From the NCBI GenBank assembly GCA_964565415.1, contig CAZMEX010000035.1, forward strand, positions 1 through 30,693: DNA of 30,693 bases, given 5' to 3'. Position numbers and translations under genes: made by a program. The number at the start of each line of letters is the position of its first letter. The first letter of the stretch is position 1. Positions 16,012 to 24,397 of the stretch are shown here, piece by piece. Below the pieces are notes generated by a model that was not told the DNA's origin, searched no databases, and saw nothing but the letters and a program-made list of their open reading frames with translations. The stretch comes from JAIOSM01 sp964565415 (lineage in GTDB: Bacteria > Desulfobacterota > Desulfobacteria > Desulfobacterales > Desulfobacteraceae).

Positions 16012-18393
16012 TTAATGTCCAGGCAAAGCATCCAGCAGCATACCATCTAGTGAACCATTCAGTTGGAATCCGACAATGTCATCTAGAAAACCATAGGTGA
16101 TATAGGTTGCATTGGAGATACTTTTGCCAAGTAAAGTTTCTGCATTCCCGACAATTTTTTTATGGGCATTTAACCATAATACATTATTGGCAATTTCTAT
16201 GCCTGAGTCATTAAATGCAGTTAATATCACACTAGCATCAGTCTCCTTAGGATTGATAAATGCAATACCTGTCCATCCGGCTTTTTCCAGTTTTGGGAAA
16301 ACTCCTGTTTTGCCATTTATATTAACTCCGGTATATCCGGCAAGCTGGTTTCCATTGTTTTTACCAAACAGCTCAAAGCCTGTAATGGCTTTATCTGAAG
16401 AGATATGAAGCCATGCAGTTCCCTCCGGCAAATTTAACCCCCTACAAGTGCCCATATATTTTTCTTTACCCTGCAACGTAATGTGTTTGCTGCTCAATGC
16501 AGTGCCGTCACTTTTATATGGCTTGATGGTCAAATTTGCTGGAGAAGTTGCCGGGTTATAGGCAACAATACCTGTCCACCATTGTACAGTGCTTGCGATA
16601 TGGGGATAATAAAGATTTTTGGTTGTTTCATCACTTAAAAGAATACCGCTTAAATAATTTTTCCCTGTACCCGTGTTACTCCCGAAAAGTTCCAGACCAA
16701 TTATACCCTTACCATTTTTAATAACAGCAGATTTAATTTTTGGTTGTGAAACACCGGAAAACAAACTGCTTATAGTAAATACTTTATGTGCGTTGGCTGC
16801 AATGAGAACACTCTTAGTAATGCTGTTATTAAATTCAATGGTAATTGTTTTACCAGAGTATGTGGTATTGACCAGACTCAGACCAGTCCACCATTGATTA
16901 TTGGATGCAATATGAGGGATATAAATATCTTTTGAGTTGACTTGGGAAGTTGCAGGAATAGCAACTCTGTATTTTCCTGCTACATGGAACTTTGTATACC
17001 CGCAGACATATGTCGAGTTAGGCTTAGGTTGAAAAATAATATATCCGATTTTTGATGGTTGAACAAAGTCCCTGTTCACGATGAAGCTTCTCCGACCATT
17101 TTTTTTTAGATTGATAGATTTTGAGGAGGCAAAAGCACCAGTATTGGTATAGGCCTTAATAGCCCCGGTCAGGTTGTTAGTTATACTGGTGTTTATGATA
17201 CATATCTCTGTTTCCCATTTGGCATTGCAGGCAATATGGGGGAAATACAGACTCATCTGCCCTGTGGTATATTCAGCAGTGGCATATTTCAGGTTACCAT
17301 TTGTGGAATCATAATAACTAATGGCAGGGTTACCGTTTATAATGGTCATTGAGGTATACTCACCGACATCACCCGCAGAATCAATAGTAACAGGTACATT
17401 CCAAGAGTCACCACTGGCATTGGATGCTCTGACATATTTCAGGTAACGATTTGTGTAATCATAATAACTAATGGCAGGGTTGCCATTCACAACACTTATT
17501 GAGGTGTGTTTTCCTACATCACCTGTCGAATCCACAGTAACAGGTGCATTCCAGGAAGTACCTGCTGTGTTGGATGCTCTGACATATTTCAGGTAACGAT
17601 TTGTGGAATCATAATAACTAATGGCAGGGTTGCCGTTCACAATTGTTATTGAGGTATACTCTCCAACAAGTCCTGTAGAATCCACAGTAACAGGTGCATT
17701 CCAGGAAGTGCCACTGGCATTTGATGCTCTAACATATTTCAGATTTGGGAAACACCTATAACTGATCGCAGGGTTGCCGTTGACAATGGTTATTGAGGTG
17801 TATTCACCATATTCACCGGCAAAAGCTGCCGAATTCACAGAAACAGGAGTGTTCCATATTGTTCCGTTGGCATTTGATGCTCTAACATATTTTAGATCTG
17901 AGAAACCCATATTTGAGAAATCACTTTTTGTGAAACCCTTATAACAAATGGCAGGGTTACCGTTTACAATGGTTATTGAGGTATGTTCGCCTACATCACC
18001 TGTAGAATCCACAGTAACAGGTGCATTCCAGGCAGTACCTGCTGTGTTGGATGCTCTGATATATTTCAGGTCACCATTTGTCTTATCATAATAACAAATG
18101 GCAGGGTTACCGTTTACAATGGTTATTGAGGTATGTTTGCCAACATCACCTGTCGAATCCACAGTAACAGGTGCATTCCAGGAAGTACCTGCTGTGTTGG
18201 ATGCTCTGACATATTTCAGGTCACCATTTGTCTCATCATAATAACAAATAGCAGGGTTGCCGTTCACAATTGTTATTGAGGTATACATGCCGACATATCC
18301 TGTAGAATCAATAGTAACAGGGTCAGCGCATAAAGCATTTTGATTAAATAAAAAGAAAATGAGTATTGTAAAATAAAGTATCAGTTTTTGCAT
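16012..18393 (-). CDS. Secreted seven-blade propeller protein with four-module C-terminal tail (paralog 1)
   Basis: The protein has 793 residues. An N-terminal signal peptide (hydrophobic residues 4-20, likely cleavage after ALCA) directs export. Residues about 26-381 are seven repeats of about 50 residues with the core DSTGDVGxxTSITIVNGNPA, YYDxTNxxLKYVRASN and TxWNAP, consistent with a seven-bladed BNR/sialidase-like propeller. Blades 3 and 4 are irregular (58 and 51 residues, with inserted or lost loop residues). Residues about 382-793 form four modules of about 100 residues, each opening (Y/F)xPxIAxxxxWxTxI, or PKLEKAGWTGIAF in the last, and holding beta-rich VN and GFELFG-like segments. 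The protein ends LLDALPGH. GGGAG six bases before the ATG supports the start. Function is unknown; cell-surface adhesion or ligand binding is plausible. Confidence 0.75.
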   Translation of the reverse strand: MQKLILYFTILIFFLFNQNALCADPVTIDSTGYVGMYTSITIVNGNPAICYYDETNGDLKYVRASNTAGTSWNAPVTVDSTGDVGKHTSITIVNGNPAICYYDKTNGDLKYIRASNTAGTAWNAPVTVDSTGDVGEHTSITIVNGNPAICYKGFTKSDFSNMGFSDLKYVRASNANGTIWNTPVSVNSAAFAGEYGEYTSITIVNGNPAISYRCFPNLKYVRASNASGTSWNAPVTVDSTGLVGEYTSITIVNGNPAISYYDSTNRYLKYVRASNTAGTSWNAPVTVDSTGDVGKHTSISVVNGNPAISYYDYTNRYLKYVRASNASGDSWNVPVTIDSAGDVGEYTSMTIINGNPAISYYDSTNGNLKYATAEYTTGQMSLYFPHIACNAKWETEICIINTSITNNLTGAIKAYTNTGAFASSKSINLKKNGRRSFIVNRDFVQPSKIGYIIFQPKPNSTYVCGYTKFHVAGKYRVAIPATSQVNSKDIYIPHIASNNQWWTGLSLVNTTYSGKTITIEFNNSITKSVLIAANAHKVFTISSLFSGVSQPKIKSAVIKNGKGIIGLELFGSNTGTGKNYLSGILLSDETTKNLYYPHIASTVQWWTGIVAYNPATSPANLTIKPYKSDGTALSSKHITLQGKEKYMGTCRGLNLPEGTAWLHISSDKAITGFELFGKNNGNQLAGYTGVNINGKTGVFPKLEKAGWTGIAFINPKETDASVILTAFNDSGIEIANNVLWLNAHKKIVGNAETLLGKSISNATYITYGFLDDIVGFQLNGSLDGMLLDALPGH
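17251..18318 (-). repeat. Seven in-frame ~150-bp blade repeats of paralog 1
   Basis: Seven consecutive units of about 150 bp encode the propeller blades. Five of the first six are 150-153 bp, one is 174 bp because of an eight-codon loop insert, and the last is shorter where it meets the tail. Stretches such as the complement of GGCAGGGTTACCGTT recur almost unchanged in every unit. Confidence 0.9.
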
Positions 18394-18458
18394 CTTTAAC
18401 TCCCATTCTGATTATAAGTACAACGTACAGCCATTTGCATATATCAGTACAATCTATA

Positions 18459-20804
18459 TTAATGTCCAGGCAAAGCATCCAGCAGTAAGCCATTTGTTGA
18501 ACCATTCAGTTGGAATCCAACACAATCGTTGCTTGAACCATAGGTGATGTAGGTTGCATTAACAAGTGTTTTGCCAAACAAGGTTTCTGCTGCTCCCACC
18601 TTTTTTTCATGGGCCTTTAAAGATAATAGTTTTGTAGCAGTTTCTACACCTGAATCATTAAATGCTTTTAGCCTGACCGAGGCATTGGAGTTTCCAAGAT
18701 TAACAAATGCAATACCGGTCCAGCCATTTTTCTCAAGTTTTGGGAAAATGCCTGTTTTACTATTAATATTAACTCCGGTATATCCGGCAAGCTGTTTTCC
18801 ATTGTTTGTACCAAACAGCTCAAACCCTGAAATAGGTCTATTCGAAGAGATCTGAAACCATGCGCTTCCCACGGGAAGGTTTAAAGTTCCAGGTGTGCCA
18901 ATATATTTTGTTTTTCCGGGTAAATCGATACTTTTACTGCCCAGGGCAGTGCCATCACTTTTATATGATTGAATGGTCAGATGGGCTGAAAGTGCTGCCG
19001 GATTATATGCAACAAGACCTGTCCACCATTTTGTATCTTTGGTAATATGGGGATAATAAAGATTGTTAGTCGCCTCATCACTTAAAAGAATACCGCTTAA
19101 ATATTTTTTCCCTGTACTATCATAACTTCCGAAAAGTTCCAGACCGACAACACCACTGCCATTTTTGATAATGGCAGATTTAATTAGTGGTTGTGGAATA
19201 CCGGAAAATAGACTGCTTATAGTCAAGACTTTATGTGCATTGGCTTTAAGAAGAATATTTTTTTTTGTGCTGTTATCAAATTCAATGGTTATGGTTTTAT
19301 TAGAAGATGTGGTGTTGACAAGGCTGAGACCCGTCCACCATTTATTATTGGATGCAATATGGGGAATATAAATATCATTTGTGTTTATATGGGAAGTTGC
19401 AGGAATGGCAACTCTGTATTTTCCTGGAACATGGAATTTTGTATATCCACAGGCTGCTGTTGAGTCTGGCTCAAAAACAATATATCCGATTTTTGATGGC
19501 TGTATAAAATCCTTGTCCACTATAAAACTTTTTCGACCATTTCTTTTCAGATTAACAGTTTTTGAGGAGATAAGGGTGCCTGAATTGTCATAGGCCTTGG
19601 CAACCCCTGTCAACTCATCTGCCCCACTTTTGTTTATAATGCAGATTTCTGTTTTCCATGTAGTATCACTGGCGATATGGGAAAAATACAGGTTTGACAA
19701 CGATGCTGGCACGTATCTGGTGAATTTCAGATCCTTGTTTGTGCTGTCATAATAACTAATGGCAGGGTTACCTTTCACATTGGTGATTGAGTTATATTTG
19801 CCAACAACACCTGTAGAATCTATAGTAACAGGAGTACCCCATTTTGTCCCGCTGGCATTGGATGCCTTGACATATTTCAGACTTTTGTTTGTGTAATCAA
19901 TATAACTAATGGCAGGGTTGCCGTTGACAATGGTTATTGAGGTATATTCACCGACATCATCGTTGGAGTCCAACGTAACAGGGGCATTCCATGCAGTACC
20001 CAAGGCATTATCTGCCCTGACATATTTCAGGTTTTTGTTTGTCCAATCATAATAACTAATGGCAGGATTACCGTTGGCAACGGTTATTGAGGTATAAGAG
20101 CCAACATAGCCTTTGAAATCGATAATAACAGGATTGTACCATGCAGTTCCGTTGGTATTGGATGCCCTGATATATTTCAGGTCACCGTTTGTAGGATCAA
20201 AATAGCTAATGGCAGGGTTGTTGTTGACAATGGTTATTGAGTTATAAGAGCCAACAGCATCTTTAGAATCCAAGATAATGGGAGTGTGCCATGCAGTTCC
20301 GCTGGCATTGGCTGCCCTGACATATTTCAGGTTTTTGTTTGTCCAATCATAATAACTAATGGCAGGGTTGCCGTTGACAATGGTTATTGAGGGATGCACC
20401 CCGACATCATCTTTAGAATCGATAGTAACAGGAGTGTACCATACAGTTCCGTTGACATTGGCTGCCCTGACATATTTCAGACTCTCATTTGTTCTATCAT
20501 AATAACAAATGGCAGGGTTGCCGTTGACAACCGTTATTGAAGTATAAGAGCCGACATCGCCTTTAGAATCCACTGTAACAGGGGCATCCCACGCAGTACC
20601 TGCAGCTTTGGATGCTCTGACATATTTCAGGTTGCGGCTTGTCCTGTCATAATAACTGATGGCAGGGTTGCCGTTCACAATGGTTATTGAGGTATAGGCA
20701 CCGACATCACCTTTAGAGTCAACTGTTACAGGGGCAGCAAACACACCATTTTGATTACATAAAAATAAAATAAATATTGTAAAATAAAGTATCTGTTTTT
20801 TCAT
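18459..20804 (-). CDS. Secreted seven-blade propeller protein with four-module C-terminal tail (paralog 2)
   Basis: The protein has 781 residues and is a tandem paralog of the next gene downstream, with the same architecture: signal peptide (likely cleavage after GVFA), seven blades (about residues 26-371) and four tail modules ending LLDALPGH. All of the first six blades are exactly 50 residues, more regular than in paralog 1. Five of the seven begin with DSK or DFK, against mainly DST in paralog 1. Tail modules match paralog 1 closely, for example YIPHIASNN followed by WWTGLSLVNTT. AGGAG lies six bases before the ATG. The genes are 65 bp apart on the same strand and may share a transcript. 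Ligand and function are unknown; an exported surface or matrix protein is inferred. Confidence 0.75.
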   Translation of the reverse strand: MKKQILYFTIFILFLCNQNGVFAAPVTVDSKGDVGAYTSITIVNGNPAISYYDRTSRNLKYVRASKAAGTAWDAPVTVDSKGDVGSYTSITVVNGNPAICYYDRTNESLKYVRAANVNGTVWYTPVTIDSKDDVGVHPSITIVNGNPAISYYDWTNKNLKYVRAANASGTAWHTPIILDSKDAVGSYNSITIVNNNPAISYFDPTNGDLKYIRASNTNGTAWYNPVIIDFKGYVGSYTSITVANGNPAISYYDWTNKNLKYVRADNALGTAWNAPVTLDSNDDVGEYTSITIVNGNPAISYIDYTNKSLKYVKASNASGTKWGTPVTIDSTGVVGKYNSITNVKGNPAISYYDSTNKDLKFTRYVPASLSNLYFSHIASDTTWKTEICIINKSGADELTGVAKAYDNSGTLISSKTVNLKRNGRKSFIVDKDFIQPSKIGYIVFEPDSTAACGYTKFHVPGKYRVAIPATSHINTNDIYIPHIASNNKWWTGLSLVNTTSSNKTITIEFDNSTKKNILLKANAHKVLTISSLFSGIPQPLIKSAIIKNGSGVVGLELFGSYDSTGKKYLSGILLSDEATNNLYYPHITKDTKWWTGLVAYNPAALSAHLTIQSYKSDGTALGSKSIDLPGKTKYIGTPGTLNLPVGSAWFQISSNRPISGFELFGTNNGKQLAGYTGVNINSKTGIFPKLEKNGWTGIAFVNLGNSNASVRLKAFNDSGVETATKLLSLKAHEKKVGAAETLFGKTLVNATYITYGSSNDCVGFQLNGSTNGLLLDALPGH
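19692..20729 (-). repeat. Seven in-frame 150-bp blade repeats of paralog 2
   Basis: Six exact 150-bp (50-codon) units and a shorter seventh encode the propeller blades. The complement of AATAACTAATGGCAGGGTT recurs in most units with few changes. No frame-disrupting indels are present. Confidence 0.9.
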
Positions 20805-20976
20805 TACAGGCTCCTGTTCTTAAATTATATAACAATTTAGTCATGTATCAGTTCAATACTGAAATATTTACTTTTTATCATACTTTCCTTCTTAAAAAAA
20901 GTTTCCTGTCAATGTTTTTTTAATCAGGATAGATAAGAGAGGCGAAATGAATTATCCGGGAAAAGTTGCAATTTAC

Positions 20977-21006
20977 TTGACATCATAAATATATTTAGTA
21001 TATATA
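20977..21006 (+). promoter_or_regulatory. Promoter of the XRE-cupin/leuCD unit
   Basis: TTGACA (20977-20982) is followed by overlapping TATATA boxes (20999-21004, 16-bp spacer; 21001-21006, 18-bp spacer). The exact -10 cannot be chosen because the region is a run of TA steps. It overlaps the left arm of the dyad at 20994-21028. Confidence 0.6.
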
Positions 21007-21028
21007 AAACTATATTATAAATACTAAA
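20994..21028. promoter_or_regulatory. 35-bp dyad overlapping the -10 box, candidate operator
   Basis: TTTAGTAT (20994-21001) and ATACTAAA (21021-21028) are perfect inverted arms. About six of the nine inner pairs also match, giving 14 of 17 symmetrical pairs around base 21011. It lies across the -10 box and just upstream of an XRE-family regulator gene, the position expected for autoregulation. The AT-rich context raises the chance of accidental symmetry, but the G/C pair in each arm is conserved. Confidence 0.5.
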
Positions 21029-21051
21029 CTTTATAAAAAGATATTATAAAA

Positions 21052-21636
21052 ATGAAATATAAATTGGGCGCACAACTTAGAGCCATTAGAAAAAAAAGAA
21101 ATTTGACCGGTAAAATGGTTGCAGAAAAATCTCAATTAAGCACAAGTCTGCTTTCACAAATTGAGAATAACAGAATTTCACCATCCCTTGATACGCTTCT
21201 TAAACTGCTTGAAGTTTATGGAATAACACCCAATGAGTTTTTTAAAAATTATGAAACAGATTCCGCAGTTGAGATTATTAAGAAGAGAGATAGAAAAATA
21301 TTCACCAGGAAAAACAGTAAATATGAAAAACTCAGTGGGGACAGTCAAAACAAGGGAAAATATTCTTTTAATGCCTTTTTGCTTGAGCTTGAACCGGGTT
21401 CTTCCCGGGGAGACAGTGAAAATGGTCATATGGGACGTGAACTTGGCATAATTATTTCAGGAACCGCACAATTAATATATGGTGAAAATAAATTTGAGAT
21501 TTCCCAAGGAGATACCATCTCTTTTTTTTCACAGATACCCCATGTATTAAAAAACAGCAGCAAAAAAATCTTCCAGGCATATTGGATTGTAACGCCAGCT
21601 GATGGGGAAGACTATTTTGGAGAGAATAAAAAATAA
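21052..21636 (+). CDS. XRE-family transcriptional regulator with C-terminal cupin domain
   Basis: The protein has 194 residues. Residues about 5-62 are a classic Cro/CI helix-turn-helix (LRAIRKKRNLTGKMVAEKSQ, then LLSQIENNRISPSLDTLLKL). Residues about 105-185 are a small cupin (LELEPGSSRGD, ELGIIISGTAQLIYG, ISQGDTISFFSQIPHVLKN), the layout of regulators that sense a small metabolite in the cupin barrel. Such proteins usually control the genes next to them. Here leuC follows 15 bp downstream on the same strand, so the target and the ligand are probably tied to that pathway. The ribosome site is weak and A-rich. The metal ligands of the cupin are largely absent, so direct ligand binding without metal is possible. 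Confidence 0.88.
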   Translation: MKYKLGAQLRAIRKKRNLTGKMVAEKSQLSTSLLSQIENNRISPSLDTLLKLLEVYGITPNEFFKNYETDSAVEIIKKRDRKIFTRKNSKYEKLSGDSQNKGKYSFNAFLLELEPGSSRGDSENGHMGRELGIIISGTAQLIYGENKFEISQGDTISFFSQIPHVLKNSSKKIFQAYWIVTPADGEDYFGENKK

Positions 21637-21651
21637 AAGGGACGTTAAGTT

Positions 21652-22962
21652 ATGGGAAACACTATTGTAGAAAAAATTTTTAAATCACATCTGGTTGATA
21701 AACCATACAAAGGAATAAATATCTTAAAGCTTGACAGGGTTTTCTGCCATGAAATAACTACACCCATTGCAATATCTGATCTTATTTCAAAGGGTAAAGA
21801 CAGGGTTTTTGATCCGGACAAAATTAAGGCTGTGATTGATCATGTGACTCCGGCAAAGGATTCAAAAACTGCCTTACAGGGAAAGATTATGCGGGATTGG
21901 GCAGAGCGGCACCGAATAAAAGATTTTTTTGATATTGGTGAGAATGGAGTCTGCCATGCACTTTTTCCTGAAAAAGGATTTGTCATGCCTGGACACACTA
22001 TAATAATGGGTGATTCACATACATGCACCCATGGTGCATTTGGTGCCTTTGCAGCAGGAGTCGGTACAACAGACCTGGAGGTTGGTATTTTAAAGGGTGT
22101 GTGTGCATTTAAAGACAGCTTGACAATAAAAATTGAATTAAATGGAGAGTTTAAAAAAGGGGTTTTTGCAAAAGATGCAATCCTTTATATAATAAAAGAG
22201 CTTACAGTAAATGGTGCAACCAACAGGGTTATTGAATTTCATGGTGGGGCTGTTGATAATATGTCCATGGAAGAGAGAATGACACTTTGTAATATGGCTG
22301 TTGAAGCAGGAGCAACCAGTGGAATATGTGCTCCGGATATGGTGACAGTGGATTATTTGTGGAAATTTATAAAGGATGATTATGAATCAAAGGAAAAAGC
22401 TTTGATGAAGTTTTCAGAATTTTTACCTGACAAAGATGCTCAATATGATGATGTTTTCAAGTTTGATATAAGTAGACTTGAACCGATGGTTACCCAAGGT
22501 TATAAGCCTGATAATGTGATTGCAATATCTAATATTAAAGAGACAGAGGTTGACCAGGTCTATATTGGCTCCTGTACAAACGGACGAATAGAAGATTTAA
22601 GGGTTGCTGCAAAAATTTTAAAAAACAGGCAGATATCTGCTGATGTAAGAGCAATTGTCTCACCTGCGACACCTGCAATCTTCAGTCAGGCCTTAGAAGA
22701 AGGTTTGATAAAAATATTCATGGATGCAGGGTTTTGTGTTACAAATCCCACGTGCGGTGCTTGTCTTGGTATGTCCAACGGAGTTCTTGCAGAAGGTGAG
22801 GTTGCAGCGTCAACAACAAACAGAAATTTTTTTGGTCGCATGGGTAAAGGTGGCATGGTGCACCTTATGAGTCCTGCCTCGGCAGCTGCAACAGCACTTG
22901 CCGGAAAAATTGTAAATTCAGAGCTTTTTGATGATAAAGGAGTAGAAGATGAAAGAATTTAA
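21652..22962 (+). CDS. leuC: 3-isopropylmalate dehydratase/homoaconitase-type large subunit
   Basis: This is the catalytic [4Fe-4S] subunit of an aconitase-superfamily hydro-lyase, acting with the small subunit encoded next. At 436 residues it has the length of the compact LeuC2/HacA-type subunit. The cluster ligands are visible: Cys308 in GSCTNGR and Cys368 and Cys371 in NPTCGAC. MGDSHTCTHGAFGAFAAGVG and the C-terminal block around NRNFFGRMG are also family hallmarks. Substrate cannot be read from the sequence: isopropylmalate (leucine synthesis) is the default, with homoaconitate, citramalate-type or related hydroxy-acids as alternatives. No leuA or leuB is in the window. The gene overlaps leuD by 14 bp. 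Confidence 0.9.
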   Translation: MGNTIVEKIFKSHLVDKPYKGINILKLDRVFCHEITTPIAISDLISKGKDRVFDPDKIKAVIDHVTPAKDSKTALQGKIMRDWAERHRIKDFFDIGENGVCHALFPEKGFVMPGHTIIMGDSHTCTHGAFGAFAAGVGTTDLEVGILKGVCAFKDSLTIKIELNGEFKKGVFAKDAILYIIKELTVNGATNRVIEFHGGAVDNMSMEERMTLCNMAVEAGATSGICAPDMVTVDYLWKFIKDDYESKEKALMKFSEFLPDKDAQYDDVFKFDISRLEPMVTQGYKPDNVIAISNIKETEVDQVYIGSCTNGRIEDLRVAAKILKNRQISADVRAIVSPATPAIFSQALEEGLIKIFMDAGFCVTNPTCGACLGMSNGVLAEGEVAASTTNRNFFGRMGKGGMVHLMSPASAAATALAGKIVNSELFDDKGVEDERI

Positions 22963-23473
22963 AGGCACGCCTCTTTTTTTAGATAGATCAGATATCAATA
23001 CAGATGAGATAATCCCTGCTAAATATTTAACTGAAAACAGTAAAGAAGCGTTAAAGCCCTATTTAATGGAAGATCTTAAACTTAAAGGTTTTGATACAAA
23101 AAAAGATATCAGTGAAAATTCAATTATTATAACCAGAGCTAATTTTGGCTGTGGATCTTCCAGGGAACATGCACCCTGGGCACTGGAAGTGAATGGATAC
23201 AATGCAGTAATAGCACAAAGTTTTGCAAGGATTTTTCAGCAAAATATGTTTAATTGCGGGATGCTGGCAATTGAGTTGCCAAAAAAAAGTATTGATTTTA
23301 TTTTTAATGAGTTTGACTCTGATTCGACAATGGTTGAAATAGACATTAAAAATTGCATAATATCCCTTGAATCTGACTCGAAAAACAAGAAAATAGAGTT
23401 TGAAGTATCTGAGTTTGATCAGGAGCTTGTTTTTGCCGGAGGCTGGGTTGAATATGCGGATGCCAATTATTAA
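22949..23473 (+). CDS. leuD: 3-isopropylmalate dehydratase-type small subunit
   Basis: This 174-residue swivel-domain subunit completes the dehydratase. It shows NTDEIIPAKYLTEN near the N-terminus, containing the loop that sets substrate specificity (YLTEN here), the substrate-binding motif ANFGCGSSREHAPWAL, and IAQSFARIFQQNMFNCGML. The start lies inside the end of leuC with AAGGAG seven to eight bases upstream, so translation is coupled. The specificity loop is unlike the short YLRT/YLVY forms recalled for archaeal homologues, so the leucine assignment rests on overall family rather than on this loop. It converges on nadK with a 15-bp gap and no obvious hairpin terminator between. Confidence 0.88.
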   Translation: MKEFKGTPLFLDRSDINTDEIIPAKYLTENSKEALKPYLMEDLKLKGFDTKKDISENSIIITRANFGCGSSREHAPWALEVNGYNAVIAQSFARIFQQNMFNCGMLAIELPKKSIDFIFNEFDSDSTMVEIDIKNCIISLESDSKNKKIEFEVSEFDQELVFAGGWVEYADANY

Positions 23474-23488
23474 AATGCCCGGGTCTTG

Positions 23489-24316
23489 CTAACTTTTACC
23501 TCCACTCCACATGAGACGGGCTTTTAATACATTAAAATAGTTCTGGTCATTTAGAGATATCATTTTTACAGGGTTTTTGCTCTTTTGCAGAAAAATTCTA
23601 TCTGTGGAATCTATCTCAACACCCTCCTGGCCATCAAAGGTTAGAAGAATATCAGAAGGATCCCCTTCAAGTCTTATCTCGATTGATGCAGAATCAGGGA
23701 TAATAAGAGGGCGGTTTGTCAAGGTAAAGGGGCAGATCGGGGTAAGAATTATTCCTGGTACATCAGGGTGAATTACAGGTCCGCCCGCTGCAAGAGAGTA
23801 TGCAGTGGAGCCTGTTGGAGTGCTGACTATTAAGCCGTCAGCTCTAAAAGTTGTAATATATTTAGAATCAATATAAACAGCACAGGAGGCAAGCCTTGAC
23901 AGGGCGGATTTGTTAATTACCGCATCATTTAAAACATCAACAGAAGTTTTGATCTTATCATCCCGTTTTACTGTAATTGTCAGACGTTCTCTTTTCCCCA
24001 CAGTAAACCTGCCGGCAAAAAGCGCATCCAATGCATCAAAAAGTTTATCTTCAAGGGTTTCAGCCAGGAATCCAACTTCTCCAAACTTTATTCCCATCAA
24101 AGGGATATCATAATTTGAAATAAAGCGTGCAGCACTCAAAAAAGTTCCATCACCCCCAAGTACTACAACAGCAAGCAGATTGCCCTGTAACACTGATTTG
24201 TTGGAGCTGCTGACATCAATCACAACACATTGTTCACCAAGTTTTGATTTTATCTCCAAAGCTTTTTTTTGAGCCTCAGAATCATTTTTTTTAATAACAA
24301 GCCCAATTTTTTTCAT
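23489..24316 (-). CDS. nadK: NAD kinase
   Basis: NAD kinase phosphorylates NAD+ with ATP or polyphosphate to give NADP+, in the cytoplasm. At 275 residues it is of normal length. Visible motifs are the conserved GGDG (54-57, in VVLGGDGTFL), the second site LNDAVINK, and the NAD-binding DGLIVSTPTGSTAYSLAAGG with PVIHPDVPGI following. The C-terminus closes with a beta-rich SIEIRLEGDPSDILLTFDGQ. An AAAGAGA-type ribosome site precedes the ATG. It lies 81 bp after the histidine kinase on the same strand, so it may be co-transcribed, although no functional link is evident. Confidence 0.96.
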   Translation of the reverse strand: MKKIGLVIKKNDSEAQKKALEIKSKLGEQCVVIDVSSSNKSVLQGNLLAVVVLGGDGTFLSAARFISNYDIPLMGIKFGEVGFLAETLEDKLFDALDALFAGRFTVGKRERLTITVKRDDKIKTSVDVLNDAVINKSALSRLASCAVYIDSKYITTFRADGLIVSTPTGSTAYSLAAGGPVIHPDVPGIILTPICPFTLTNRPLIIPDSASIEIRLEGDPSDILLTFDGQEGVEIDSTDRIFLQKSKNPVKMISLNDQNYFNVLKARLMWSGGKS

Positions 24317-24397
24317 ATATATCTCTTTAATATTTAAAACTTAAAACCCGTGCTATTATGTGCATTTTTTAAAGAAAAATCAATATCAGATGGGCAA

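Noticed and set aside
16012..20804. Regular repeats reminiscent of a CRISPR array
   Set aside because: Units are 150 bp, stay in frame, and encode propeller blades throughout; there are no unique spacers.
20805..20860. Promoter for the minus-strand propeller genes (TATAAT on the minus strand at 20824-20829)
   Set aside because: The best -35-like sequence (TTGAAC) is 21 bp away, too far for a confident call, and the leader would be very short.
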